Notes under the pieces: generated by a model
What the model was told of the DNA's origin: nothing
The model's database searches: none
Seen by the model: only the letters and a program-made list of their open reading frames with translations
Position numbers and translations under genes: made by a program
Source of the DNA: Aldrovandia affinis
Lineage: Eukaryota; Chordata; Actinopteri; Notacanthiformes; Halosauridae
DNA: 64,000 bases
Direction: 5' to 3'
NCBI GenBank assembly: GCA_029706075.1
Contig: JAINUG010000015.1
Location: 5,044,154 to 5,108,153 of the forward strand
Shown here: one piece after another, positions 10,946 to 24,430 of the stretch
Layout: each line of letters opens with the position of its first letter
Position numbering within the stretch: the first letter of the stretch is position 1

Positions 10946-11692
10946 GACTACGTTTACATGCACACCATATTCCGATTAAGGTCCATATTCGGGTTAAGGC
11001 AATATTCCGAATAAGGTGTTTACATGCGCCGCAGAATGTTGAGCTACGGGAATATTCCCGTTTACATGTTAATCGGCATATTCGAATAAACCAGCGATGT
11101 AGTGCCCGCGCAAGGGCTTTCTGGGAACTCAGCTGAATAAATAGCGCGTTATTTTCCTGCAGTAATTCCCATTTACACAAAAGGCTTGAAAATGCTTGCT
11201 TTTGCGTTATATTGTGTTGTCTTCTTAGCACTTCTACATCATAATGTAACAAGAACACTCGTTCTCATTCACATCCTCAACCATGGCAGACGAGAACGCG
11301 AGGAAATGGCAAATGGAGCTATGGTACTTGCTAATATGCCATTTATGCCAATCAGAACCCCCCGGAGACTATGGACTGGTGGTACAGAGTAGTGATGGTA
11401 GAGTTTACGGATGCAGAGTGGAGAGAAAATTTCCGCATGTCGAGAATGAACATGCGCAGACGTAAATTAATATTCCGTTAAGGGGCATATTCCGACTAAC
11501 ATGTTTACATGACCCAATAATCGGGTTAATACAGGCATATGCCAGGGGTCTTATTCGGGTTTTTAGTAATCCGAATATGATCTTAATCGGGTTATGGCAA
11601 TCGGGTTAAGGCGTTTACATGACTCATACGTAATCGGAATATTGTCATTATTCCGATTAATACAGGAATATGGTGTGCATGTAAACGTAGTC
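10946..11692 (+). mobile_element. PIF/Harbinger copy B, MITE-like deletion derivative
   Basis: Carries the same ends as copy A (GACTACGTTTACATGCACAC … GTGCATGTAAACGTAGTC). It keeps a left subterminal region of about 240 bp, the transposase start (11186-11443, + strand, with about 18 bp missing relative to copy A after CTATGGA), and then jumps to the opposite subterminal region (11449-11692). It is separated from copy A by ATT. The flanking trinucleotides (AGT left of A, ATT between, ACT right of B) do not give the TWA target duplication usual for the superfamily. Confidence 0.85.
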
Positions 11693-14600
11693 ACTGCTGT
11701 TGAATCTTTGAGCAAGATGCAACAACTGAAATGCAGGAGTAATTGGCTAGCATAAACAAAGTAAGCAATGGAAGTTTTTCTGGTGACAGCAATCACTTAT
11801 CAAATGGCTGTGTATTGTACTGTCAATTCTTGACTTGAGGAAATAATAGGCCTAGAGTTCAGTATCTATTGGTAAAAGAATCAGGAAGATTAGGTCAATC
11901 AAATGTTGGATGGTGGTTCATTTGGAAAATACATATTTTACGATATAATTGAATACGAAATGATGAGTGTACTGCATAGCTTTAACATCAAGAACACTGA
12001 CGTGTCCAAATGACATTGGTGCTTTAGTTGAAAGTCAGCATAATTTTGTTGAGTAATCAACTAATGGCATGAACTGAGTGTGCTATAAAATGGGCTGGCA
12101 GTGCGTGTGGATTCCGAGCATCGAGCTCCCCATCGGTCTCCCTCCCTCATGTGTGTCCGCAGGGCTCCGTAGTCGTGTTAAAGATTCTGTCATGCATCCC
12201 CGGTCTCTTCCCTTCAAAAAAAAATCATCATTTTTCTCCCCACTCTGGAGAGAATTAGTTTACCAGCCACCAGCAGGGCTTTCATGGCAGACAGTGATGG
12301 ATTCACACCACGCACGGGAGATGGGACTTGTCTGTGCAAGTGCTTCGCCAGATTGGTGTAAGTGGCTCATAGCACAAGTTTTCCCTTCTCCAGCAGATTT
12401 CTATAAAGCACTCCCAAAGAGAAAGGGTCAACAACCAGTTTGTGCTTTCACTAAATCAGATCTGGCCGAGACAGGACACAAGAGAAATAAGGGGAAGGGG
12501 GGAGAACCCTGCTTGCTGTATTGTTGATAAAGGAATTTGGAAATCTGTTCACGCGCATGGGAATCATTGATTCAGCAGAACTAAGTATGCATTGCATGAG
12601 AGGTTGGATACATGCAGCCAAGAGTCCGCTGTGTATCCTCTTTCTCAACTGGCTAGGGGCTCTGCCCACAATGAAAGTCCTCTAGTGCAGTCCTCTGAAA
12701 CGGAGGGCCTGGAAGGAATCCACACCTAAAATGGATTTGGGTGAGGTTTTCTGGATGAGAAATTCAACAAAAAAAAAAAGTGTTTTCATTTGAAAAAGTT
12801 CATAAAGCCTTTCCAGTCCTGCAGTTAACCCCGATGGTGCATGTATATGTGGCGTTTTTTTGGAACATGCATTCCCCGACCTTTCCCTCTGATATTTCCA
12901 AACCTAGTATGAACATTTCCTTTTATTCCTGGGAATTATGGGGATTCATCTTCGAGTGGCGTGAATCCGGGCCCAATCTGACATAATCAAGAAAAGGCAG
13001 GAAAGAGATCTGATAAATTGATAACCAGGAGATTAAATTTTTGCTGCTAGCGATGAGAATGGCAGGACTGGAATGAGAACACATTTGTCCAGTGGCAGCT
13101 TTCTTCCTTCTGGGGGGATATCTTTTGGAAGATGATGTTCAATGAGTTTTCATGTTGATAATCTTGTTTGTCAAACAATATGATATGAGTCATAAACTGA
13201 TTTTTATGATTACTCTTTACTATGATCAGTTTGCGAAAAGGATATATGCAAACCACATCTATTACATTACTATTGCTATTTTCAGTGTGCACAAGTATGA
13301 TGCGTATGTATCTTTTGTACTTGATGCTTGTGAAATTATATTTCAGTCTGCCAATTGAATAAATGAAATGGGTTATAGTTATTTCATATACTGCATTGAT
13401 TTGATTTCTGGAGATGATGCAAAATAGTTTAAATTCATAAAGCAAATGTATAATTTACTGTGTCTCTGGGAGTGCTAGATTTAGCAAAGCGGGGGGCTTA
13501 TATTTTTCACTTGCACTTCTCAGTTGTAACCTCACAGTACAAACAAGTATTTCGAGTTCATATGAAATTTGTCATGAATACTTTATACACCCTCAATTTC
13601 CATTTTATCTATTTTTTGAGCCGAAGCATTCATATTTGGGAACTCCTTGCAGAAGTCTTTTTTTCCCCCCTTCAAAATTCCGTTTTTTTTTTTATTTCTT
13701 AACTGTAGTATGAATATTGTTCATTTGGATTTTGAAGTGGGTTAAAGAGGGACCCTAATAAAGAGCAAATTTATATTTGACATTTGGTTGAATTATGCAA
13801 AATGTACGTATTTGCAGTGTGCCTGTTGTTCATGCAGTTTTGCTGTTATTTACATTCGCTGCCACTCGTTACATTTTGGTGCGCGTGAAATCCTCGTATT
13901 TGTATTTGGTTTTGGTGAAGGTAAGCCGAAACTTTTAATGTTCAGTACCTCCCCTCCTGATATAGTAGTCTAGCCTCCTGTCTGCCTTCTGCCTTATTTC
14001 ACAACACAACCTCTCAAATCTGAATGCAGATGTGGGTCATTTTCTTTAATGAATGTGGACAGCCCGATCAGAAAACCCCCAAAACTTGCAATTATCATTT
14101 CACCAAGTGCAGTGTGAATGTTGCCTTATACCATGAACAACGAAAAGGGGATAAAAGGAGATGAGGTCACATGAAATGACTAGTGTAAATATAGCCTAAC
14201 ACGTGTTCATGTTTGGCAATAGCCAAATGCATTTTTTGTAAGTGCTTCTGTGTATTTTGGTTCCATAATTCAATGTATACGAAGAATTTGCCATTGGCCT
14301 GGCTGAACAGGAAAGCCTCATCTCATTGCCATACCAGTGATGTCTCCAAGGCGAGCTCACATTTGCTATGACAGGTGTAGTTATTGTGTTTACAGAGTTT
14401 ACAAAGTTGAAATATTCTGGCTTCATGTCTGGGAGCAAACTGTACAGTTTAACCTCTGTTCTGGTAGCTGAGCAGATGTATCCCAAAGGACATTTTGAAG
14501 ACATCTGCTTTTGAAGGGGTCAAGATCTATTCTAACTCCTGCTTCAGTCTTTGGGCAGATAAGTTTAACATGCAGCAAGTTTCTGACTCTCTCCAGATCC

Positions 14601-15239
14601 AATATCGCTAATGGGCCAGGAAGTTGGGGGAAGGTTTACATTTAGAGAATTCAATTCAGACAAGCAGCTTTTAGTGAGGGTCATCCTGTTTTGGACTCCC
14701 GGAAGCTTTGGTTTCAGGTTGGTCATATAGTGTGCGCTGAAGTCATTTAAGCACTGCAAACACACACACACACAACCACACCTGCTTTCATGCATGACAG
14801 TGGCATTCTCTGTGTGTGCAGCATACTTTGTAACTTGACTCCTATAAATCCAGCATTTCTTCTAGTCCTGGAGGCAAAGATGACTTCTCGCCTGTTCTAG
14901 GTGAACCCTAAATTACAATCTGTAATTATTTGCAGAGGCTGCTTGCTTGGGTTCAGACATTTCATGATCAATTCAGTGCTGGTTTTTGAAATCACAGCAA
15001 CAACTTGTGCAATTAAGAATATCCCAAGTAGGACATAAATGTGGGCCCCTCCCTCCTCTGATTTGCAATCACTGCCATTGTTATTTTAATTTAAATGGCT
15101 TTAAGATTAATAACACCTGAGACACATTGGGGATCATGATCCCTCCTCACTTGTTTGCAATTTCATCATTTAAGCCATTTTAAAATGATTTTTTTAACAG
15201 AAAATCACAGGAGGAATATATATATATACACACAAACAT
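11693..15239 (+). other. snx29: SNX29 intron, no gene recognised
   Basis: AT-rich intron. A 149-codon + frame at 12078-12527 shows no recognisable similarity and lacks splice context, so it is not called. A short CA tract is at 14760-14775 on the + strand. Nothing else supported. Confidence 0.6.
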
Positions 15240-16440
15240 GATATAAAAAGTATTCACCCAATTTTTTCTTACTTCAATGAACATGGATTTAATTGGGGTT
15301 ATGTGCTACTGATCAAACAAAATACTCTAATGTCAAATGAAAAACAACCAAAACATTTTCTTAGTTGATTACAAATTATTTAAAAACAGACAATAATTGA
15401 TTGCCTAAGTATTCACCCATTTTTCTAAGATACACCTAAATTAACTCTTGTGCAATCAATTGTCTTCACATGATTATTTGATTGGAGTGCACCTGTGTAC
15501 AATTAAGGTGTTTTAAATTATTTCAAATTAAATACTCTCTGTGAGAGGTCCTACAGTTGGTTACTGCATTTCCAAACAAGAGCTTCATCATGAAGACCTA
15601 AGAACATTCAAAGCAAATCCGGTTCTTCAAAACCATCAATCGGGCAAGACTTTGAATATCCCCTGGAGCACCACTTAGTCCATCATAAAGAAATGGATAG
15701 AATATGGCACAACTGTGAATTTTCCTCGAACAGGCCATTACCAAAACTGACCATCCATACAAGAAGGTCACAAAGATTGAACTTTTTTGCCTCAACGTTA
15801 GGCACCATGCTTGGTGCAAGCCTAACGCTGTGCATCATCCCAAGAACACTATCCCTGCGGTGAAACATGGTGGTGGGAGCCTAATGTTATGCAGATGCTT
15901 TTCTGTTTCAAAGACTGGAAAACCTTTCAAAATAGCAGGCAAAATGGATGGAGCAAGATATAGCTAGACAAATTTGGGGAGGAATACCTGCTGCAGTCTG
16001 CAAGAGACCTGGGACTTGGGAGAAGATTTATATTACAGCAGGACAATGACCCAAGGTGTACAACAAAAGCCACATTTAAAAACAAAACTAATCTATGTCC
16101 TGGAGTGGCCCAGTCAAAGCCCAGACCTCAATCCCATTGAGAATCTGTGGAAATATTTGAAAATATCTGTTCACCACACCAATGGTCCTCATTCAACCAG
16201 ATGGAGCTTGAGTAATTTTGTAAATAAGAATAGGTGAAAATGGCAGTGTCCAGATGTGCAAAGCTGTTAGAGACTTACCCAGGTAGACTCACAGCTGTAA
16301 TGGCAGCTAAAGCTGCTTCTACCAACAATTAAATTCAAGGGGGATGAATACTTATGCAATCAGTTGTCTTTAAAAAAAAAGTGTAATTAATTTAGAAAAG
16401 GCTTAAGTCCATGAAGTAAGAAAATAAAATGTGAGAAATG
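15240..16440 (+). mobile_element. Degenerate Tc1-like transposon
   Basis: Starts with ATAAAAAGTATTCACCCA, the end type of one fish Tc1 family. A reverse-complement-like stretch (CATGAAGTAAGAAAATAAAA) near 16411-16430 pairs with TTTTTTCTTACTTCAATG near 15262-15281. Transposase remains are on the + strand in several frames: a piece with [16 protein letters not shown] (the second catalytic Asp region) and [20 protein letters not shown] (the third catalytic motif, E of NPIEN). The reading frame is broken repeatedly and the N-terminal helix-turn-helix is poorly preserved, so the copy is long dead. Outer tips are eroded. Confidence 0.85.
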
Positions 16441-19096
16441 CCAAAGGCATTTCATGCCGCGTGTGTGCGTCCCTTTAAAGTCTACCCCCAAGTTATTCTA
16501 GTAAAATTAAAAGAAGTTTAGATTTTTATTCCACTTGGAAGTTGTAGGGTAAAATGTGTAAATGAAAGTGGAAAAAGCCTGTTTTAACTTCAGGCTGTAA
16601 GGCAACAAGAGGTGACATTTTTGAGACAGTGTGTAGACTTGAAAGGGGCACTGTATAAGCTTCCAGGGCTTCCCAGTGGCTTGGTCTATAAAGGCTGTTT
16701 TACATGCAGGCAGAGCACTATTTCACATTGCTGCTTTGAGTCAGGGCCATGTCATTAGCCAACTATGACTAGAAGTCTGCAGCGGTGGGACACAATAGAC
16801 TACATCTCACAGTGGTAGGGGGAGGGCTTCATTTGCCCCCTGTTGCTTGGTGTTACCACTGGATTAGTGACCCTCTAGCTACTCACTAAGTGCTGACGGT
16901 TGCATTTGATTTCTAGTGAGAGGTGTGCCTTTCTTTTAATTGGTGCAAGCTCATCTGTAGCATCCTGTTGTCAAGCAACAACAAGCATCTTTCATCTGGG
17001 CCCATAGAACAGTTTTTTCAAAGCTGCTTTTTGTTGCTGTGATAAAGTTATACAAAATATAAATTATATATTGTTTGCATGAAAGTAGACTGTTAATTGT
17101 CATCAACTTCTAAGTTTGTTGTATTGAGTCATGGTTATGTGTCAGACAAATGCATTGCTGTCTTTTCACCTGGCATGAAAGAGGTTTTAGGCTTGACCCC
17201 CATTTAAGAGAAATCTTGATTGGTAGTCCCCTGGCACTGTGCAGACATGAGTGCATTTTTTGACAAGCCCTGCACCATGTGCAGCACAAAACGAACAAGA
17301 TGCAAACACAAAGGCCCATATAAGCTGCACGATGAGAGTGCTACAGATGCCACAGCGCTACATGGCTCCCATGCAATGGTCCAGCCATCTTATTAGCCTT
17401 TAAAACCAGATCCAATTATGGGACTTTGTTTTACACGAGTAGTTGTTTGGTTTTTATGTGTTAGTGTATTGTCACGAGACTTGTGTTTGTGTGGTGATGC
17501 TTCAGGGGTGGTTTGGGAGAATCCGTCAAAATTGGACCCGAATCATGGAGCAACGGTCCAGCCATTTCTATTCCATGTGGACCCCTAACTGTGGCCTACT
17601 TATCGCCTTCTATTTAATGTCCTGTAATAGATGTGCAAAGCGGGAGCTCCCCGAACGTGTCTGCTGCGCTCTCAGAGGAGGGTCCAATGCGTGTTAAGGG
17701 GGGGTTTTGCGCTTCCATTTTAATTACACGCAATAAAAGTAGTGTCTTCTGTGGGGTTTCCTCCGTTCAGGTGCGTCAATCTTCCAGAGCTATGGACCCG
17801 CTCCCCCTGGAACCCCCGCCGTATTCTGAATATTCACATACGAGTTCTGCCTGCAAACTCAAATAAAATATTTACAAACCATCCTGAGGACTCGCGGAGA
17901 CTGTCAGCCAGTCTTCTTCAGACTGAGCTCCTGGGACAACTCGTGGAGTAGCCAGCCAAGGGAAATGGAAGAAATCTGATGCATTCAAGTGGCACCTCTA
18001 GCAATCTCTGTTTTTACACACCCCCACATTGAGCTCTCTGATAGTGATGTGGAGTAATTAGATATATAAACATATTTACCCATGGTTCTGGCAAGCGCTG
18101 TGGTAGATTAGCACTGAGTCGTCATTGGTTTGAAGACAATGGCTCCATTCTAATTAAACAAACCCAAAGCTCTAGGCTGTCGATTAATCCACCCCCCCCC
18201 ACAAAAAAATAAATAAATAAATATATATATTTTTTTTAACTTCTGATTCATTCACCGTTCAGTGAAACTATTCAGTATGCCCACACACCTAATTGTCATC
18301 CTGGCAAACCCCTTTACATGCAAAGCATTCTTATAACTTACAGATATGTTAATGAGATCTGGCGCCCCAGCTCCACAATTCCCATTTGTCAATGTTGTGC
18401 TTTTGCAGGAGCAGAACAGCAGGTTATTTCTCATGTCTCATGAGAATTTCTATCAACCAAATCGTGATATGAGTTGAGAGCCTCACTTTCACAGCCACTG
18501 TGAGTTCATGTAAAGAACTGAATACATGGCTGAACCTCATATCTGTGACATCTTGAAGTCCTCTCAATTTCACAAATTGCCTAACCTTGCCAGGATCAGG
18601 ACATATATACTCTTGTCTTTAAGTCAGTATCCAGACACACAAAAAAATCACTATTCACAAAATGTTAAATTTAATGCTTTATACATTTTTATTGGGGCTC
18701 TTAGCACACTGCAAGTGAGATTGTTGTTTATTAATTTAACTTGTAGTAGTTTGTGACAATCTTGGGTGCGGCTATTTGACATAGAGTAAAACATACAGAA
18801 TGTTGTGCTGTACAGTATTAGCATTTCAATTACATTTCAAAAATATTTTTCTCTTTGGTTTCTTCTCATCTTCTTGTTTATAATTTATCAATTGTATGGA
18901 TAGAGGCCACTGTGTGCATTTGTGTTTTCTCACAAAAAGAAATGGAGACATTTGTACAGCAGATGTATTGCTAGTCAACCTGAGATTTAAAAAAGGCATC
19001 TCGATCTCTCTCCCCTCTGTAAAGAGCAGGAAAAAGTACTGTGGTGTTCAGCGCTTCTAAGTGCTTGAGTCTGACGGTCAGCTGTTTGTCTTCCAG
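16441..19096 (+). other. snx29: SNX29 intron up to exon c
   Basis: No gene or clear transposon. A C-run, A-run and T-run cluster lies at about 18191-18238. The final 20 bases form the polypyrimidine tract and acceptor of exon c. Confidence 0.6.
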
Positions 19097-19182
19097 GGAG
19101 AATGAAGTGCTGAAAGTCCAGCTGAAGAAGTATGTGGGTGCTGTCCAGATGCTGAAGAGGGAGGGCGGCCAGAGCAACGACG
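19097..19182 (+). CDS. snx29: SNX29 coding exon c (coiled coil)
   Basis: The exon encodes ENEVLKVQLKKYVGAVQMLK followed by REGGQSND, the most conserved segment of the SNX29 coiled coil. Human SNX29 has the same ENEVLKVQLKKYVGAVQMLKREG run. Acceptor is TGTCTTCCAG|G and donor is GACG|GTAAGA. It enters in phase 2 (completing AG|G = Arg) and leaves in phase 1 (G…), which exon d continues as GCT = Ala. It is 86 bp long, separated from exon b by 11.4 kb and from exon d by 28.3 kb. A longer open frame runs through it on the + strand into both introns; that extension is read-through, not coding. Confidence 0.95.
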
Positions 19183-21624
19183 GTAAGAAGCATGACACAA
19201 ATCCTGACCGTAGGAGCTCAAACAGGCACAGCCTCCTCTCCTGGGAAAGACCAGGGAAGGTTTTCTGGGAAAGATTTCTGGGGGCAAAAATGTATTGCAT
19301 TATTTTTTTTTTAAGAAAAAAAAGAAGAAACTTGTGGTCTATTGCTTTTGTGATCCTCCTGCCCTTCCTCATTCCAGATTAAGATGAAGTTGTAATGTAG
19401 TCTCTGTGGACAGCGGCCCTTAATCTTCCTATAGCTGCTGAGTCCCAGGCACTGTCATTCTGTACTGGGGGCTCGGAGAAAGGAGCGATGGGCGGACCTT
19501 CGCAAAAACAAAGCACTTTTGTTTGTTTTGATGGCGGCTGGTGGTCTCCGTGGAAATACAGTAGTGCAGGATTTTAGTTTATGTCAAATGAATCATAAAC
19601 ATGATTTTCAGTGACATAGAGAACCTACGGTGCAGACCTATGGTGTTCAATGCTACACAGATATGTAAAACTTTACCACATTGATGCGGTGTATACGTTT
19701 GAAAAATGTCAACGTGTGTGTGGCATTTGCTGTTTAACCACAGATGTGACAATTGGCTGCATTCCACATTAATTTAGCTTGAAATGATGCATCTGATGTG
19801 TTATAATTACACATTGTGCAGAAGTCTTTAAAGAGCCCATGAAGAGCGTGCAAGTCCATTTTGAAATGCGGTGAAATTGATAACGATATAAAATGATCCA
19901 ACTTGTGTAAAGGATTGACGGTTGGGCAATTTTATGTAGTTGATTGCAAATATGTATTACTAATCATCAGTGGTCATTGGGGTACTATGGGCGTGAAATA
20001 CAATTGAAAAGAACGCCAATGCCAGCACAAGCAGAAAAAACAAGCTTAAGCTTGTAGGCCTGTAGAGTATAAATCGATGACTGTCATTTCACAGATATCA
20101 GACATATCTGCAGTGTGCCGTGTCTATTTACCTGTGCACTTGTATAGGTACACACCACATCTTGTGATTAGGAGAATGCGGCAAATAGCAGTGGCAAATC
20201 CCATAATTGCGATCCGCGTTCCTTCCATAAATTAGTTAAGCAGGCGCTTCGCTTTAAGAGCATCTCACTCTCGGCAGCCTTTCATGTCATTTTTTTGCTG
20301 CAATAATTGTATCATGAAGATCTTTATTGCCGCCACTGCTGATAATTTATAAGAACAAAGTCCCAGATGGGTGGAATAATGGAGAACCTTCCATGGATCG
20401 CTAATAAAGTTTGTTTGCACAGCATCCTTATGAATTACCCACAACACCGGCCCTTTCAAGTTGAAAGAAGGGCTGTGTTGAAAGCCAGAGCGCTTGATGT
20501 ACATTTCCCAATGTGGTGATCGTTCAGTGTTTTTTTTGTTTTTTTTTTATTCACTCATACAGAGGAAGGAAATGGAGAGACTCTGAAATCTGAGGCTCAA
20601 AAATGGTTTAGTAAAAATGCTTTAGTTCCTGTCTGCCTGTGTGATTAACGATGTGCATTACTGTACCTGACTTTGATGTTGAGTTGAGCTGGAAAAGGAC
20701 AGGCGGAACCACAGGAAATTGATCTGCGCTCACGGAGCAAGGTCTGATTTTAGAAAATGTCAAAATGTTTACAGATCACTGAAAGCCTTTTCAGACTTCC
20801 CTAATCACATTAACGCTATAGATGCGATTGTTATTGACTGAACGCTCGCCTTTCTGAGATAACCCCTCGACACTTTCAGAAAAGTTTCTTTGAGTTCAAA
20901 GGGAAACTGTTTTTTCAGGCGATTTCTAATTTTGTAACGACGCTTCTTTGTCGTGTGTTTCATTCTCTGCTGTTCTAAAGTCTCCCTTGTGTTTCGTGTT
21001 TCCGGAAGAATGCAGGCGCGGCTGGGTTTGAAGTTTGAGATTATGCATTGCCTCTTGTCACACTTCCCTTGGTGGAGTCCTCTAACCTATGGTAAGATGC
21101 ACTTTAGGACCGCTCGGTAAAACAGACAAGCAGCAATGATATCGGCCAAAAGGCCGACCGAGCGTGACGGAGCACTTTGTCATTCGGGAGATGATTTTAA
21201 CAGCCAAAGCTCCCCCGATTTAAGGTAATTCCCCAGTTGTCGGCAATTAAGAATAAGCGATGTCATTTCCTGGGGAATGTGTTAACCCTGAACCTGATAA
21301 ACTGGAGTCCAAACCGCGTCCATGATAAATGACACCTTTTCAAGCGGCGCAGAAGTGTTCTTGTTCCTGCAAGGTTGTGTTTGCTGAGCAGAAAATTGAT
21401 ATCTGGAGGCCTGGACTCGGGAATAGGCGGTGCGTGGCGCTAAACGCTCCAGTACCAGGAGGCCATCCCCGGGGGCAGCGAGAGGCGAGTGGGCACTTGT
21501 TGCCTGGCATCTGTATATGATATTGATAAAGTTGAGGAAGAAACAGAGATATAAAGGAAAATATGTGGACAAGGTACAGTCGACATAAAGATAAAGTTGG
21601 GCAGAAAAGGCTGTGTGAAATAAA
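19183..21624 (+). other. snx29: SNX29 intron 3, first part
   Basis: Intron with no supported gene. The stretch 21100-21270 is well-balanced, repeat-free sequence of the sort seen in conserved non-coding elements, but conservation cannot be judged here. A perfect 16-base palindrome ACAAGCTTAAGCTTGT lies near 20040. Confidence 0.5.
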
Positions 21625-22040
21625 CAATACAGGTAATGAGCTATATTGTATGATCATATGTTCTTTATAAATGATATTCTTTTATACTAGTACAATTGCT
21701 CAAAGAAAAAAGATTTTGTTTAACAAGTAATATTTTTTTCCAACAAAAAAAGATGTTACAATTATTCACTCCCCTGTTTTCAGTACTTTGTACATGCAAG
21801 GATGACGCTACTGAGTCGTCTTCTATAGTGTTTTTTGAGATTGGTGAACGTATTGGGCGGGATCTTTGACCATTCCAAGTAACAGAATCTTTCAAGATCA
21901 TTCAGATCCTTTGGTCTGTGCTTGTGGACCACACATTTTCCATTGGGTTCAAGCCTGGAGATGGCCATTGTAAAACAGTAATTTTGTGTTCAGTTAACCA
22001 TTTCTTTGCCTGAACAATTGTATAAAGATTTTTTTGAGCA
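21625..22040 (-). mobile_element. Tc1-like transposase C-terminal relic
   Basis: The minus strand encodes HKHRPKDLNDLERFCYLEW, SKIPPNTFTNLKKHYRRR and LSSVILACTKY, the very C-terminus of a fish Tc1-family transposase. The upstream motif that should read NPIEN appears as EPNGK, so the catalytic Glu is lost. Only the C-terminal end and 3' flank of the element remain; no inverted ends or TA duplication are visible. Confidence 0.85.
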
Positions 22041-24428
22041 ATACAATCATTTTAGAGCTGAGTGTATATTTGGGTGGCAGCTTGCATTTGTGAATTAATT
22101 TTGTTGGTGTAACGTCCTTGTTTCTAGAAAGAACACCTGGGAAATGAGCAGATTAACATAAAGGACAGATGTGAGACAAATCGCACAACTCCTGGTGTTA
22201 AGACTGAACATGTTGAATGATGCCCATGTGAAGGATTGATTGTGTTGTGTGAATGACAGGCCATGGATTTTGTTCACATTTTTTTAAACAATTTTTATAT
22301 AGTTTCCAGAAAGTGCGGGAATGGCAACATGGATGATTTCAGGAACACGATCAGTCACCATCAGAGGAGATTAGTATTTGGTGTGTAAAAATGTAAGATA
22401 AGCCCAGAGTTGGGCAGTATTTTGTCAGTTTCTCTTTTGAGTATTTTGTAATTTGTATTTCTGCAATGCTTTGTACTGAAGATCTGCACAGAGATTTTGA
22501 GGCCAGTCATCTCTTGACACCTGTGTGTGTGAATCAATGCAGGTGACAATGACATTTTGAGCATCAAAGATAGGAAATTGGTTTTCTTAGCTGTTGAATG
22601 TTAATAATATTAATGCAGCCACCTATTTTTTTCTATTGAAGTTTTTTTCCTGTATTTTAAAAATACAAAATACATGTAACTGCATTTTCTCAGTATTTTG
22701 TATTTTACTCATTAAATCTTTTTTTAATTTTTATTATTATTATTTTTTTTTTCTGAGTTCCCTGACATTTGTGTCACTTTGATTCTGTGCAAAAACTCAC
22801 AGCTGAATAAATTCACAATTAATCAGCACTGTGAAGTTCAGAAATTTGATAACAGCTACTTGTTTTTGTGGTTTATTTTATCCTAGTCAGACTCTGTTTG
22901 GTCAAATTATTTCCAAGACCCGTAGTTGTATCAAAGCAGGACTTGTAAATTCTCATTATACTTTGGTGATATTCAGTGTTGCTGTGCTTTGTTTTCAGTG
23001 TGGTTAAGCTTGCCCTCAGGGTATGTCACCCTCTCACCTGTAGGCGGGTGGTCTGAGAATCAGTAGGGAGCAAGCTGGTGGTCAGATCAGAGAGGAGGAT
23101 TCACAGAGTATTTCGGATGCCTTTGTAGAGCGGCCTACTCGGCTCTGAAGTTTAATTGGGATGGCAGAGGTATGGTATTAATTATTATGGTATTATGGTA
23201 TCTGTCTCATTAAAAGGGACCTCTGCCAAAAAGTGCAGAAAAAGTTTTTATATTTTAAATAGACCAGAAGTTTTTTTTACTTTTACATTTTACATTATTT
23301 TATATTTATTAAAATACCTCTACATCATGCACCTTCCTGCTTTATTAGTGGAAAAGTTTTCATCAATAGAGCACAACCTCTTTGTTGCTTCTGGGTGGTT
23401 GGAGAACAGTAACTGTAGGTGTTAGGTACAGTAAATATTAGGAAAGACGTTTGTGAAAATAAATCAATTTTTCCTCTGCTGTAAAAGACTGCAAGCAGTT
23501 GCAATATATGTGTAAACAACCTGTATCAAATTTCAAAAGTCTTATTGTCACATCATTTCTAGGTTAGTTCAGTTAGCCTGCGGCCTGTGCATTATTAAAA
23601 TGCGATTTTACCATCCAGCATAGCATGTACATTATCTGAGCTGAGCTTGTTGAGCCTGTAATTAGATGTGCCAGTGACCAATAATGTATTGAGTGAGCCT
23701 GCAGCATGTGTAGCAGGTGTGCAGTATGCTAACACAAGCCACTTCAGCTACATTTTGTTGAAGTGCTGGTTTATCATTAAAGCATGTGACCAGTATGTGT
23801 GTTCATGCAGGGTGTGTATCTTTGACTGGAAGGGATTTTTTCATCTCACGTAAGGGGTTATTCATAAAGCGAGTTAGCATGATGGTAGGGGCTGAGATCA
23901 TTGAGGTAGGCGTTTTCCCATTCATAATAATTGTGGATAACCGAGCCGGTTTTACCGTTTCTGTGTTTATTTTTTTCTGTAGGTTTTTCTGTCTTCACCA
24001 CCCCTATTTGATGATTTGCAAATGCGATTTATAAAAGGATGCCGCAATGCAGGAAAGACCACCTACTACTCTGATGTTTTAGGCAGACCGATATTACCGG
24101 AATTTCAGAAATAAAGTTAAATATTTGAAAGAAAAATGTTAAAAATATTAAAAAGACAGGCTGTCACACCATTTTGAAACCTTTTGAGGAACATGTGAAA
24201 GTGTTTAATAATTTGGAAATATGCACTCAATTTACAATGAGTAATTATGCCTATCCTACTCTATTATTTAAAAAAGACATTCCGTTTTGACTGTTTACTC
24301 TGAAAATGGCGAATACACTGCGATTGTAGCCGTAGGAGTGAATGAGGAAGAGTGGGATCTCCTGGAGGAGGATCTCGATCTTGATCGATTGCCCCACAAT
24401 TTTGCACCAAGAGATCATTTAGGTGTCA
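22041..24428 (+). other. snx29: SNX29 intron 3, continued
   Basis: AT-rich intron with T-rich runs near 22720-22755. No gene, RNA or transposon I can support. Confidence 0.55.
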
Positions 24429-24430
24429 TA

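Noticed and set aside
12078-12527. 149-codon + frame
   Set aside because: No recognisable domain. An acceptor-like CAG occurs inside, but SNX29 exons b and c already join in phase without it.
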